From assembly GCF_000006405.1 (NCBI RefSeq), contig NW_003212688.1:7402-71401 (forward strand): 64,000 bases of DNA. Direction: 5' to 3'. The notes beneath the pieces were generated by a model, which searched no databases, had not been told where the DNA came from, and saw only the letters and a program-made list of their open reading frames with translations. The DNA is from Perkinsus marinus ATCC 50983 (taxonomy: Eukaryota > Perkinsozoa > Perkinsida > Perkinsidae). This document shows, piece after piece, positions 1-11,563 of this stretch. Positions within the stretch are counted from its first letter, which is position 1. Every line of letters begins with the position of its first letter. Made by a program: the position numbers and the translations under genes.

Positions 1-540
1 AACGGTGGCCTCTCTTGACCATAGCTCTGGTATTCATTACTCTACTCCTTTGGGTAACCGCTACGATAAATATCTTCTTTTCATAAAGTATCCGTAGAGA
101 TTCGATTGTCATTTTCCCCATTCTCTTATTCCTTCCATCTTCATACGCATTAGATCACTTAGTCCATCCACAAAGGCATTATATAAAAGATATAAAGTAA
201 TGTGTGACTCGAATAAATCTGGTCTTATTCGTGTATTCATAATCATCGTAAATCCTGTTACTTCGACGACGTCGGGATGAAATATCTGATAGTCTGGTTA
301 CTGATCCTGATGGGCTCACTAGGAGGAGCTGAGTCATAAGTAGTGGGATGATCGTTTTGTATGCATACACGAACTTGCGCTGTTAATACTCAGGGCATCC
401 TATAGGTATTGACGAACGTATTGAAGTCATTCGTGCTGTTCTGAATCGGCAGCCCTGTGACTCGCTTTATCTCCATCTCCACTTGGACTCCTATTCTCTA
501 CTAGTTGCTGCTCTCTCTTGAACGTTCGAACCCTACTCAA
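1..540. other. 5' window edge, no supported gene
   Basis: I see no coding region I can support here. A 63-codon minus-strand ORF at 179-370 starts with a hydrophobic, signal-peptide-like stretch, but nothing downstream confirms it. Confidence 0.4.
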
Positions 541-1903
541 ATGACTGTTGATCGATCTCATCCGGTCCCATCAGCATCAGAGGAGTTCTGGGCCCATTCC
601 AAAGGTCCAGTTGTGAAGCGACTCTTCGAGAAGTGGGATTTTGGTCACCTGACGACTAAGAGGTTTGTTGCTGTCGAACGATAATGTGGGAAGGCTGTCT
701 GTGTAAGGTTCTTGGAGGAACTCGAGATGATTGGTATCAGCGTGACTGAAGAAGTTGCCATGTTGCTATCTCACAATGAAAAGGCTCGTGGGGTGCATTT
801 TACCGAGTTTGCTAAGCTTATTATTCGTGCCAATAAGCCTCGTCATGAAGCACCACCTCCTCCTTCGCCGTCTCCCAGCCAGGTGACCAATCACATTATC
901 AAGGTTAAGTTCCAACCTTTGACCTCCTGACTTCTGTATAGGTATCTAACGTATCTTGCTCGACTCACCGACGTACTGGACTACGTCGAGAGATTCTCCG
1001 TCTTGGGGATGAGAGTGCATCGGCTAAGGCTCCGTTTGACAATGACTATGTCACTGACGATAACAGTCCTTCCAGCCGTTCAATATGCTCTGCTGCTGCG
1101 TCATCAGTCGGTAGCCGATACAGTCACCGTAGTTATGGGTACGATGTCCTACGGAGAGGTCGTGGAGTGGCTTCCGCGGTAAGGGCTGCCTTCGTATACT
1201 TACGTTAAGCTGTCTGCTGCTCAGCTGGGCGCTGACGATGATGATATCGCTGAGATTGACGACCTGGAAGCAACTCTACGGAGTAATGCCTCATCGATGC
1301 GTCACGCTGGCGAATCAAGTCAAGGTAAGAGTGCCTACAGAGCTCTGCTTTCCGGGCGCTCTCATCCGACTTGGAGGCCTGTATTGTTGCTGTACTCAGT
1401 GGATCTAACGGGGGAGGCACGTAGACATACTGAGACCCAACATTCAAGAGCCGCATCTGACCATGGGATGGGAATATTACGGGGATGTGCGACTGCCAAA
1501 GAGGAAGACCATGTGTTGAGTCCAAAGAGAGGAGATAACAACAGCCACAAGACCAAGAGGCATTTCACAGTGAGTCTCGCAGTGCCATCACCCTGTCTAA
1601 GGTAGGCTGATTCGTATCAGGATCGTGGCGCAACATTCAATCCCTTCGTCTGGGAGGAAAGATCAATGGAAAATTCCCGAGTGGATAACTCCAAGAGGAG
1701 CCTCTATCCGTTTGCTACAGAGCAGGATGATCTGAATACTCTCCGGTAGGGCCCGCGGCTTTAGTCATTGATTGCCTGTTACACTGGGACACACTTACAT
1801 TAGGTGCTCAATTAATCGAGCTCCGCTTAACCGAGTTGGTAGGACGGCAGTTGGTGGCACTGGTGTACATCCAGATGCCAGGCTGGCCACATTATTGGAC
1901 TGA
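541..1903 (+). CDS. hypothetical protein with degenerate EF-hand-like pair, 7 exons
   Basis: I read seven exons: 541-662, 708-903, 942-1178, 1210-1324, 1400-1569, 1621-1745 and 1804-1903. All junctions are GT-AG and keep frame to the TGA at 1901-1903. The N-terminal ~90 residues form two helix-loop-helix-like units (WDFGHLTTKRFLEELEMIGI, then HFTEFAKLII) resembling a degenerate EF-hand pair without a full calcium loop. A Pro-rich linker and a long polar Ser/Arg/Asp-rich region follow. The extreme C-terminus (GRTAVGGTGVHPDARLATLLD) looks compact and could be a conserved tail motif. I do not recognise a family. The start is the first ATG of the open exon. The reading frame is well supported; function is unknown. 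Confidence 0.65.
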
Positions 1904-2079
1904 AATTACTTATCTTTGATAACCATGCATGCTACATTGTGCATCCAGTGTGTCGTCTTACTGGAGGCCAATGCCTAATCTTGCTGCATGTTTCGTTAAC
2001 ATTCGGTGGAGTGAGCTGATTGAGTAGTATAGATTGACTACGGATTTGCTGGCCCTTCGGCCTACTGTCTTTCGACTCT

Positions 2080-3523
2080 ATGTCCCTCCCTATGAGCAGC
2101 AGTAGGGATGATGATGAACTCAATGGTGGCAGTGAGCTAAGGAGAGCGAGTAGGAGGCTGAGCATGGCGATTGCCCGTTCGCAGCTAAAAGCCCTTAACA
2201 GTATGGGTCAGAATTCTCGAGAGGATACCGAGAAGGTGAGTAGAGTCCTCAAATCGGTTTTATTAATCATCACAGGTTGTCGATACCTCCAAACGAATCA
2301 GCAATAATCCCGCTCCTATGAATGACGGCAGGGCATCCAAGTCGTTATGGCGGAGAGCGGATAGTGCTTCGCGGATCAAGCCTCCCCTCCCCCCAGTGGT
2401 GTCGCAACATCCTGCTACCTCCCTTGGTGGTAGTGCACTTGAACAGCATCGACGGCATGAGATGAATAGAAGCATAGGTCGAGTTGATACGAAGGAGACT
2501 CCTCGTCGCTACGGCGATGGGGCAAGTGATTTCTAGTAAGGATGGGATTTGCTCTCGAGTATTGCACTCTGTTTCCTCAGCGGCCCGTTCGATTGGCAGG
2601 CTAGAGCATCGCTCATTCACTCGACATGGAGACTCTCTCCTCGACAAAGACGGCAAGACTCGGACTATCGTAGTGATGGCTATCAGCGGTTCAAGAAGGA
2701 ACTGCAAGAAGCAGCGTCTTCCTTTCGAGCACGTAATCCTGTGGGGAAATGGAAGGACCCATTCCAACAGGAGAGACCTCGAACTTCCAGTGCGGAGTCG
2801 GTGTCTTCCCAACCACCAGCAAAAAAAGCGACACGTATGATGTTCACACCGGTGGGGGAGAGTACGGAGGATTATATAGAGCATACGATATTCATACCAG
2901 TGGGAGGTTGGAGAGACATCACTTTCGTACCCGACGTCCCAGATGGTATCGAGCTCATACCTTGCTCAATCTACCTTCCCTCTATGATTGGTAACGGCCT
3001 TGCTCAAGGTGAACGCGATCGACGAGATTCTTACCTAGCAGGCGAAGATGGTAGAGTTGTACGCCGACCGTCGATGCATGGAGAGGACACGCCGTCACTT
3101 CCCGACCATGAGAGGCGGCGGTCACCACCACCTGAGCATCTATTGCACGCGGAAGATAATAGGAAGATTGCGGCTCCTATTGCCTCAGCGATCCGAGAGG
3201 GTAGCAGAGGGACCTCTCGGGATGAGTCTAGGTTGGGCAGTCGGCGAGGCTCAAGTGAGCGAGGTAGCGTAGCTCGGGTCGTGGTACCCCGATTAGCTCT
3301 CGGCAACAACGTGCACTCGGCAGCAGACCCCATGAGGCCAACATTTGGTGAGAACAGATATCGACGGCCGCCTGATGATGAGGGAGGGTCTGCATCGGAT
3401 AGTTTGGAGGGTTCGTTGGAGAGCGAATACGCATCTGTGATGAGTTCACCGTATAGCGACTCTCTGGATGGCCGATGCTCACCAGGCGAGCGAGAGGGGT
3501 ACTTCGACCGAGTGCCTCGATGA
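2080..3523 (+). CDS. hypothetical Ser/Arg-rich protein, 3 exons
   Basis: Exons 2080-2235, 2276-2535 and 2581-3523 join in frame across introns of 40 and 45 nt. The product is about 450 residues. The first ~150 residues are basic and polar. The centre holds the only hydrophobic, folded-looking stretch (roughly codons for MMFTPVGE through IPCSIYLPSMIGNG). The C-terminal half is low complexity, rich in Arg, Ser, Glu and Pro (GSRGTSRDESRLGSRRGSSE), typical of a phosphorylated disordered tail. No family is recognised. It lies 176 bp downstream of, and on the same strand as, the preceding gene. Confidence 0.65.
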
Positions 3524-6024
3524 GCGTCTAGTTCTGGAAACGGTGTTTGGTCCAAGTGCAACAACTTTATGTAAATTGGTCCGTTTGATATGCCACCGTC
3601 ATTGCCATGTACTAGGTTAAACCCAGTTGTTATCACTAGTAGTGAGGGTTAGTTATATGTAGTGTGTCAATGAGGAGTGATGGATGAGAGAGTCTTGTTT
3701 GGGAAACGATTGTGTGTGGTTCCTTTCCTCTCGTGCCTTCTATGTAGCAGAGAGTTTTGTCATATCAAAGGAAGGAGTAAGCACGCGGAAGAGAAAGGTT
3801 GATTCTCGCAAATCAAATCTAACGTATATCCGAATATCCGGTAGTGAGCCTGGCCCAGGCTCACCGGATACCCAGGCTACCTGGGTAGTGCTATACAGAA
3901 CCGTAAGACCACGTGACTGTACAGAAGCACGTCATTTGCTACGGATGGTTGTAGTATGCTATACTACCATCCACATATATGAGCTCTTAAGGCCAATACT
4001 CAAGGCGGTGGCAGCTCGATAGACGGCAACCCCTGGCATCTATGCTTTAGAGTCTCGAGAGGCACGCTTCGCTGGGACGTTGAGCTGAGTATTGGTTCGT
4101 CGTTGGTGCATGTGGGAGTGACATGTCGCTATGAACATGCCATCTGGCTGTGGAGAGCTGATGGCGAGGTCGAGGGACCTCGAGAAAGTCATCTAAGCTC
4201 TCCTCAGGCTCCTCTGTCGACTTTGTCTCCGTCGGTGTAAAGCGAGTGATATATTCGTCACATTCCGTATGCCAAACCCAGCGGCTCCCCAAATCCTCTG
4301 GTCGTGCTTAGTGATGGCAAGCTGTATGGTGGGAGTAAAGCAGTCCGAATGGTCGAGATAAAGTTGAACCGGAGGATCACTGGAGCCAGAGTTGACGGTT
4401 ATCACTGAAGCTCGTGGAGCGTCTCCACGCACTGACTTGCGCTGCAGCTGCCAATTCCCCATTGCAGTTGTCCGTGTTCGGGCAAACCCTCGATACACTG
4501 GTAGAGATCTTAACCATGGTTTCTAGTGACAAGTGGCTCTGTAAGAAGTCGTCCATGTAGAAAACTTGGCGCACTACGGATAGGCTTACTAGGCTGACAA
4601 GGTGACGGTCTCCTGGAGACACTGTTTGTACGTCTGATCCAATTTAGGGCGAGCGAGATTGTACTTGAGTCTTCATCATTATTCGACAACACATCATCAT
4701 CAAGACGTGTACATTAATATTACTTGGCTTAAATCCTTCAGCAAGGCGGAATGACAACCGACGGTCGCGTGTTCCGTGATGGGCTAGTGATAATGTACGC
4801 TCGGCGTTCCTTTAATTCACGACCCCTCACCTCGTGTACGCGTGGCTCTTGGTAAGTTAACAAGAGTGTCGTCGTCGTCACTCGTAACTTAGTAGATCTC
4901 CTGCATTGCTGGCATGTCTGGATAACAGCGGTCACTGTCGTCTACAATATCATGGAGTACGATGATCATCGGTGAGCTCAGGAGGCCGGGGCACCTATTG
5001 CCCATCACCAAGATGACGATGCAATCTGCTTACCATGTAGTGGTGGAAAATGGTAGATCCAGACAACTACACAACAGAGCTACATCACTGATGTAACATC
5101 AGGTATCCCTTGTGAAGCTCAGAGTCTTCCTCTACAGGGTGTCCCCGATTCCAATACTAAAGGTTGGTTATGGGACTGCCTTTATGAACAACGGCAGCTC
5201 TCGTTTGATCGGTATAGGAAAGGGCCGACGGACCTCTCTCCAAGATGGTGGTGCCAGAGTTTACAGCGGAGTGGGTGTAGACTCTGCTATGGACTAATCA
5301 ATGCTGCCATTGAGGATGATGAAAGGCAGCGAACTGGCGATACCAATACTGTGCTTACCTGTTACAAGAGACTTAGTTAAATCTTCGGTGATCTTAACTT
5401 GCGGCATAATAAGGAAGGTTCGCTTGAGTCTAGAGCACGAAGTTGTGGGAGGGCTGCCCGATTCACATCTATCACGACTAGGAGATGTTGGACGGATGCA
5501 ATGAAGATGCTGTTGTCCATGCGCTCCTTCTGACATCCCTTATTCCCGTTCATCTGTATAGTGTTTATTGTATGTGTGTTGGATTACCTATAGCAGGCCG
5601 CCCCTCTTTATCCTTCTATGGATTCAATATTGTATCTGCTGTCGAGGTCAGCAGTGTGTGTAACGATTGAGCGAGATTGGAGTGTCAATCCGAATACGAT
5701 GGTGAATAACGACAGCCCACGGTAGTAATGAGGAAGGTGTGTATGTGAGAATGCTTCCTCTCAGATGTCAAGTTGTTGAATGCACTACTACTGGCACTCA
5801 GACTTCCATGATCCTGGAAGAGCCTTCTCCGCTCAGAGAGGATGGGATGGAAGAGGCCCAGTTAAAACGCCTAATCTGGTTTAATACAGTGAAGCTGAAT
5901 GAGTTACGGCTTGTGCTCCTCGGCTCTGCACGTCCATAACAGCTTGTCTTACCATAACTGTTCGTGTAGGGTTTTATTAAGACCAGTCATCTCCTTTCTA
6001 ACAGTTTTCCACCCTGTACCTGCC
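3524..6024. other. long interval without a convincing gene
   Basis: This 2.5-kb stretch holds a hairpin cluster (separate entry) and only short ORFs. On the minus strand, 4047-4692 carries overlapping frames, one with an RVFYMDD-like tract that superficially resembles a reverse-transcriptase active site, but no continuous domain could be assembled. A plus ORF at 5739-5939 has a plausible acidic/helical C-terminus yet no detectable partner exons. Confidence 0.4.
3830..3975. repeat. cluster of three strong inverted repeats
   Basis: Three potential hairpins lie within 145 bp. The first pairs TATCCGG plus TGAGCCTGG with their complement around a single central C (about 3832-3870), interrupted only by a 3-nt bulge on the left arm. 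The second is ACCCAGG-CTA-CCTGGGT (about 3870-3887). The third is GTAGTAT-GCT-ATACTAC with flanking GGATG/CATCC (about 3942-3973). No gene explains them. Confidence 0.6.
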
Positions 6025-7234
6025 ATGCCTCTCGATACAGGACGATTGGGGGAAGAAGAGAATGACCAAAATCGAGATTCCTTGCAGCAACAACAACATC
6101 CAGCGCTGTCATCACAGTCGCACTATTCGGTGCGCAATACTTTCATCACTTTTCCTGATTTTGAGTCTCCGCTCGACGAAATGTACAGCCTCGATTCCAC
6201 CGGCAATGATCGTCCATCGATGTCCTTGAAGGCCAGAAGTATGCCGGAAGGCACCAATATCGATAGGGCTGCATCCCGCTTGGTTAGTATGTTATTTCGT
6301 GGTGGTGGGGCTTTCGGACTTGAACCACCACCATCATCACCACCTGCTGCTGCTGCTCCACAAGTTTCTGACTCTGTGAGCTTTCCCCTTCTGTGTGATG
6401 GATTATTATTGTGGTGTTCAGGTACTACATCAGCCGTTCTCTGGCCCTCCGGAGACCATACCTGAGGTTAGGCCTGAAGAGAGCTCTGATTCATCAGTTC
6501 ACAGCGACAATACCCTGTCTAGCATTGTAGTAGGAGTAGGAGTAACATCTCCTCAAAATACTACAATGCCTGATGAACACACAGGGTCGCTACTACTCGA
6601 TACTAATGTCACTGGATTCACCACGCTCGATTCTCTAATTACCCCCTCTAATCCAAGCAATGAGGTTGCTAATAAAATCTCTGCTCCCACGTTTGGTGGT
6701 AAGGATGGTAACAAGAGGTCGACAGGTCCGACTCACATCAATATGAGTGAGCTTACTGTGGAGAATCGAGATCGATTACTATCGCTGATACCTAGAGATC
6801 CTCAGACGGGAACGGTGCTCTCTGCGGGCAGTATCGTGCACGAGCTTGGTACTTGTAGGCCTTGTGTATTCGCTGGTAATGCGGAGAGGCCCTGCGTGTA
6901 CGGTATGGAGTGCCTCTTCTGCCATTTCCATCATGATATCCGTAAAAGATCAAGGCTGAATCGTAAGCAACGTGAAGAAGCTCGTAAGATGCGGGAGACT
7001 CAGAATTCTATTGGCTTTAGTCTTGGATCTCCATTACTTGGTGACGATGCATCAGCAGAAGAGATCTATACAAGTCTTGTAGGTCATGCTCATGCTGTGG
7101 AACTACAAAAGATCACACTAGATCATCTATTGGATGGGGGTGACGGTAATTCTGACACTACTATACCGTCATTCTATACATCAAGTATACCATCACGTAC
7201 CATTCATCAATACAATAATACTACTATGTCATAA
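6025..7234 (+). CDS. CCCH-like zinc-finger protein (alveolate type)
   Basis: Two exons, 6025-6375 and 6422-7234, join across a 46-nt intron to give about 387 residues. The N-terminal part is polar with a Gln run and a Pro/Ala run. Near residues 245-285 is a Cys/His cluster, HELGTCRPCVFAGNAERPC followed by YGMECLFCHFHHD, then a very basic helix (KRSRLNRKQREEARKMRE). This arrangement (short motif, Cys pair, Cys-x4-Cys-x2-Cys-x2-His-like block, basic helix) is the one I know from abundant dinoflagellate and perkinsid C3H1-type proteins presumed to bind RNA. The middle is disordered. The RNA target and role are unknown; the family assignment rests on the motif only. Confidence 0.75.
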
Positions 7235-7432
7235 GCCCCCCGTAGTCACTTATGATGTCGTCATTGTATACTGTGGCTCTGTGGGTCATCATCGGTTGCT
7301 TGTTGTTAACCTATACCTAGTAATGATCCATGATTTATTGATAATCTTTGGTAGAGGATCTTTGTAGAGAATTCTATTCATTAATAACGGGTCTAACAGA
7401 TTCTTGGATTCTCACCACTGTTTGTTTTGTTG

Positions 7433-7807
7433 ATGTACAGGGATGAGGCTTGTTTGATGATAGTGTGCATGTCTTTGGGGCTTCCGTCGTTCCCTTGGGA
7501 TCATCGGCCATTAGCAACACTCATCCTCCTCACACTACTTTTGATAGTTGAAACACTTCCAGCTATCTTTAACGTACTTGTTGCTTTCCTGTGGATAATG
7601 ATTGCTACGTAAGAAAAGGAGGGATTTATCTCCGATACAAATTCTCTTAGGCAACTTAACAGCAAACGTTCCTCCTCTCTACTGCCTCGTAAGGAAGACG
7701 ACGCTTCGCAAGGGAAGCATTCCGTGTACCATACAGCCAAGTCGGAGTTCATCGAGGTCTCATTAACTCGTGACCGTGGTGGGAGTAAAAGCACAAGCCT
7801 CCAGTAA
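7433..7807 (+). CDS. small membrane protein, 2 exons
   Basis: Exon 7433-7608 and exon 7651-7807 join in phase 2 over a 42-nt intron to give about 110 residues. Residues ~25-58 are strongly hydrophobic (LATLILLTLLLIVETLPAIF, then NVLVAFLWIMIA), enough for one long or two short membrane helices. The rest is a polar Ser/Lys/Arg tail. The family is not recognised. Its TAA overlaps an ATG (TAATG at 7805-7809) lying in the same direction as the Sec14 gene downstream. An upstream exon is possible, because the sequence just before the ATG also ends in a good acceptor. Confidence 0.5.
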
Positions 7808-7910
7808 TGAATAGTAGCCGTGGTCCGTTAGATCTGATGCTGAGATCATTGTTAGGATACTGCCACTCGGTGATCCCCATTACCAAGTTGTTACCCAAAT
7901 GATGCAGATC

Positions 7911-8852
7911 TACCTCCCCACTCTATTTTCACCACTGTGCATGGCGAGTAACGGAAAGGGATTACCTTCGCTTCGCCAGGGCCCGGAATGGTGACAGATC
8001 GGATGAATGATGAAGTGAGAGAGCCTTTCCCTTCCCATTAGGAAGAGTGAATGATGCATTGAAGTTAATGAAGGAGCATGTCGAGTCCCGTAGAGTCCAT
8101 GGTCCGATTGAGCACATGAGGCCACATGTACACTTTCCCCATGCACTAGCGAGCAGTAGGTGTAGATGGCTTTGAGGGAATCAAGATCGATGTGTTCAGA
8201 GGCGTGGAAGTTCGCTGGAGTGACTCGTTGTCGTCATCCTTTTGCTGTCTTCAAGGCCAAGAATGTCGTCCCTAAGGACATACAAGGCGGCATCACTGAG
8301 TATTGAATTCGTTGTCTCTTCTTCCTCGGACCATTTCATTAGGTACGTCAAATACTTAGCATACAACCTGGATTCGCTCGGAAAAACTGCGGATTCTATC
8401 CCTGAAAGTGATGGGAAATTAGTGGTTCTCATAGACCTAGAAGTGAGTCTATAAATGTATTGATGGTTTGTGTGACTGATATCTTGTCGTGGTCTTAGGG
8501 GTGGTCAATGTCTCGAAATGTCGACATGTCATTCGCCCGACAGTTTGTACGTCTTGCTCAGGACGAGTTCCCTGAACGCTTACACGCTGGGATACTCGTA
8601 AGAGATCCTTCCGTGGGGCCTTTGTTGACGTTCTCTATTTAGGTTAATAGCCCCTTTGTTTTTACTGCTTTCTGGCGTGTATTGAAGCCTTGGCTGGACA
8701 GTCAAACGAGAGAGAAGATTGACATTTTGGGCAGCAATTTTCATGATACTCTAGTGAGCAGGTTTTTGGACAAGGAGCAACTGGAAGCAGTATATGGTGG
8801 AACGCATCGACCCTATCCAGACACTGTTGAACATACTCTGTCATTCTTATAA
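7911..8852 (+). CDS. Sec14-like CRAL-TRIO domain lipid-transfer protein
   Basis: The exons I can follow end or begin at 7990, 8042-8155, 8200-8299, 8343-8442, 8499-8597 and 8643-8852 (introns 43-56 nt), all in frame. The first gives a CRAL-TRIO_N helix (YLRFARARNGRVNDALKLM). The CRAL-TRIO fold follows, with KLVVLIDLEGWSMS, FPERLHAGILVNSPFVFTAF, WLDSQTREKIDIL and the late LVSRFLDKEQLEAVYGGTH, in the order seen in Sec14. Such proteins bind phosphatidylinositol, phosphatidylcholine or other lipids and move between membranes. The 5' end is unresolved: the frame is closed by a TGA near 7896, so an upstream exon, perhaps starting at the ATG at 7807, must be joined. The C-terminus ends directly after the domain, with no GOLD domain. 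Confidence 0.88.
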
Positions 8853-9490
8853 TCCAATTGCACATGCTCATGCGAACTTCAAGTTGATTGATATGATGAT
8901 AGAGTTGTGTATAAGGCAAGATTACAATTGTGGCCTTTTCCAGCTGCTCCTAGGTATATGCCAACGCATTCAGCATGTTGAGCCAATCACGGCTCAACTA
9001 TACCACTAATAGTCATGAATGAATACTGTTCACCCGGTGGAGTAGTAGAAAGTGAACATGATAAACATGACACATCATCTACTGCATAATCTTGTAGGAA
9101 GGGTCCGAACAAACATACATCGTCCGCTTTCATTTATACGCTGTGCGCTCCTCATATGTAAAAAATGTGGTAGGATGCACGTAGATAAGACATCTTACAT
9201 GACTTGTAAGGAAATTTGAATGCACTTCTAACTTGAAAGACTCCAAGTTGGAGTTTGGCTAAAGCGACGTTCGTTCTTCCCATTCGAACGGGTCGACCAA
9301 GTCATTGACATTCAACTGTCGAACGCAACTTCCCCTAGGTGAATAATAGTATAACATACACTGATCAGCCATCATCCGTCAATACATCAAATACCGCGAA
9401 TCCAAGCAAATGCCACTACAAGTGCGAAAAAGTAGATTATCGCGCAAAGTAGCAGCCCAGCCGGATATAATCGGGCTACAGCATAACTTC
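8853..9490. other. intergenic, nothing supported
   Basis: Convergent 3' flanks of the Sec14 and LC8 genes. Only short ORFs are present; no repeats or RNA gene were recognised. Confidence 0.5.
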
Positions 9491-9918
<428 letters not shown>

Positions 9919-10591
9919 GATAACTGAGGGGTGTTTTGAAAGACTCTGAGGCCGAACGCAAATAGCGTCAATCGATCAAAATCACCATCAATCCCACCAA
10001 AGCACCGAGCAGCGTTATACCACCCCCACCGGACCATCAAAGGAGGGAACCCTGTCTACCCTACGATACTGACCCCAGTGACCCTTGTAACCTGTATGTG
10101 TACCTCGTTTGCCTCACGGTCGCAGCCGGCAGTTTCACGATAGGCGAGCGAGTAACTGCACGACAGAATTGAAGTTTCGTGCAGTTTTCTTGCAGTGCAG
10201 GCATGAACGCGTCATGGTTGATCTTCGGCCGCTTATGGCCGGCGACATAATTCAGCAGCATCTACAGTTACATGAAGATAATCCCAATACAAGCCATAAT
10301 CAAGCAGTGTTGTGAACCCCTCATCTACAGCCTACCTAAAAGTGATAGCACACAATTGTGTCGGTACCATTGTGCGGCTAGGCCGCCTCTTACGCCTCGG
10401 TGGGTAGTTCAGTTATGATACTGGTTACCTCGAGTATTTCAGGTGGGGGTTATCTAGTGGCCGTTTTTCGTTCAGGTCAAATCGAATTAAGTAGTTTCGC
10501 ATTTGAAGATTGCGAGGCGGTGTATCGCTCAATAGTTGGAGTCTCATTCGCCAGCTGTTGATGTCAGTTGAGTTTTGTGTAATAAGTGAAG
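9919..10591. other. divergent promoter region between LC8 and the perilipin-like gene
   Basis: The two flanking genes point away from each other. The 670-bp spacer contains no convincing ORF and presumably holds both promoters; no motif was recognised. Confidence 0.45.
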
Positions 10592-11563
10592 ATGATATCT
10601 TACGCATTCGCTGGAGTCCCTCCTTTCGCCATTCTAACACCTGAGATCACCCAGTCCGTCACTGAGACTTTCGAGCAGGCGAGTACTAAGGTTCAAGAGC
10701 ATGTTGAAGACTTCAAGAAGACTTCAACTGGTCAGAGGATCTCTGCCGCTGCGAACAGTGCTAGTGGTTACATGTTCGCTGCATTCGACAGTTTCCTCAA
10801 CAGGACTGAGGAACTTGTGGATCGCATGCTGCCTCCTCTAGAGGAGCCTGCTGATATGGTCCCCGCTGAAGAGGAATCTGATGCCACTGCCACCAGTCCT
10901 TCGTGCTCCACTAAGGAAAATGTCACTGAGGATCAGAAGCCCAATACTGCTCCTACTGATAAGCACCAAGGTGAGGTTGCTCGTGCCTTGGCTTTGGCTG
11001 GTGCCGTGTGCTCGCGTGTATACACTCGTGTCGATCTATACGTCATCGAGCCTTCTAGAGACTACATGGCCGATATATGGGAGTTTTGGTCATTCGTCTG
11101 GTCTGGTGCCAAAGAACTGTCTGCTTCTGTTTGGGAGTCCTCCAAGAATTGGTTCACTAGTAAATACAGCGAACTGAAAGAAAAAGCTCCTGGTGTGTGG
11201 CAGTATGTGAAGGGTCATGCAGCTGGATGCTGGGAGTGGTTGAAGGACACTGCCTCCTCTACTTTCACCAAGAGTAAGGAGTACCTTTTGTGTCTTAAGA
11301 ATAAGGTTGTCGATATCTACAATAGAGTGTTGACTCCCGAGAGGAGACATAGGTATGAGGAGATGTATAAGAGTGTCTCCGTGAAGGTTTATGAGTACTC
11401 CAACCTTACTAAGGATGCTATCATTAAGACTGCCAAGTCGGTATATGGCTATCTGGTCACTGTCTTTACTTGGGATAATTTCAACAGCGGTGTCTCCTCC
11501 GTGAGTGCTGCATTCGCTTGCCCGTGGGCTTGCGTTGCCGCCGCTAAGGAGGAGGAGCACTAA
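10592..11563 (+). CDS. perilipin-like lipid-droplet coat protein, intronless
   Basis: A single 323-codon exon starting at the ATG at 10592 (an earlier in-frame GTG is not used). Residues ~20-90 are amphipathic (SVTETFEQASTKVQEHVEDF and further helices) and run into AFDSFLNRTEELVDRMLPP. That closely resembles the perilipin signature, a short helix with an E-E-L-V-D core ending in L-P after the PAT-type repeats. An acidic Ser/Thr linker (~95-130) follows, then a second amphipathic block rich in Trp, Lys and Tyr (SKNWFTSKYSELKEKAPGVW) built of imperfect helical repeats. Perilipins coat lipid droplets. Codon use is biased and the 5' region is clean, suggesting high expression. The family call rests on motif resemblance; another apolipoprotein-like amphipathic protein is the alternative. 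Confidence 0.55.
   Translation: MISYAFAGVPPFAILTPEITQSVTETFEQASTKVQEHVEDFKKTSTGQRISAAANSASGYMFAAFDSFLNRTEELVDRMLPPLEEPADMVPAEEESDATATSPSCSTKENVTEDQKPNTAPTDKHQGEVARALALAGAVCSRVYTRVDLYVIEPSRDYMADIWEFWSFVWSGAKELSASVWESSKNWFTSKYSELKEKAPGVWQYVKGHAAGCWEWLKDTASSTFTKSKEYLLCLKNKVVDIYNRVLTPERRHRYEEMYKSVSVKVYEYSNLTKDAIIKTAKSVYGYLVTVFTWDNFNSGVSSVSAAFACPWACVAAAKEEEH

Noticed and set aside
11090-11560. 156-codon minus-strand ORF
   Set aside because: Antisense of the perilipin-like gene, whose codon bias and helical repeats mark the plus strand as coding.
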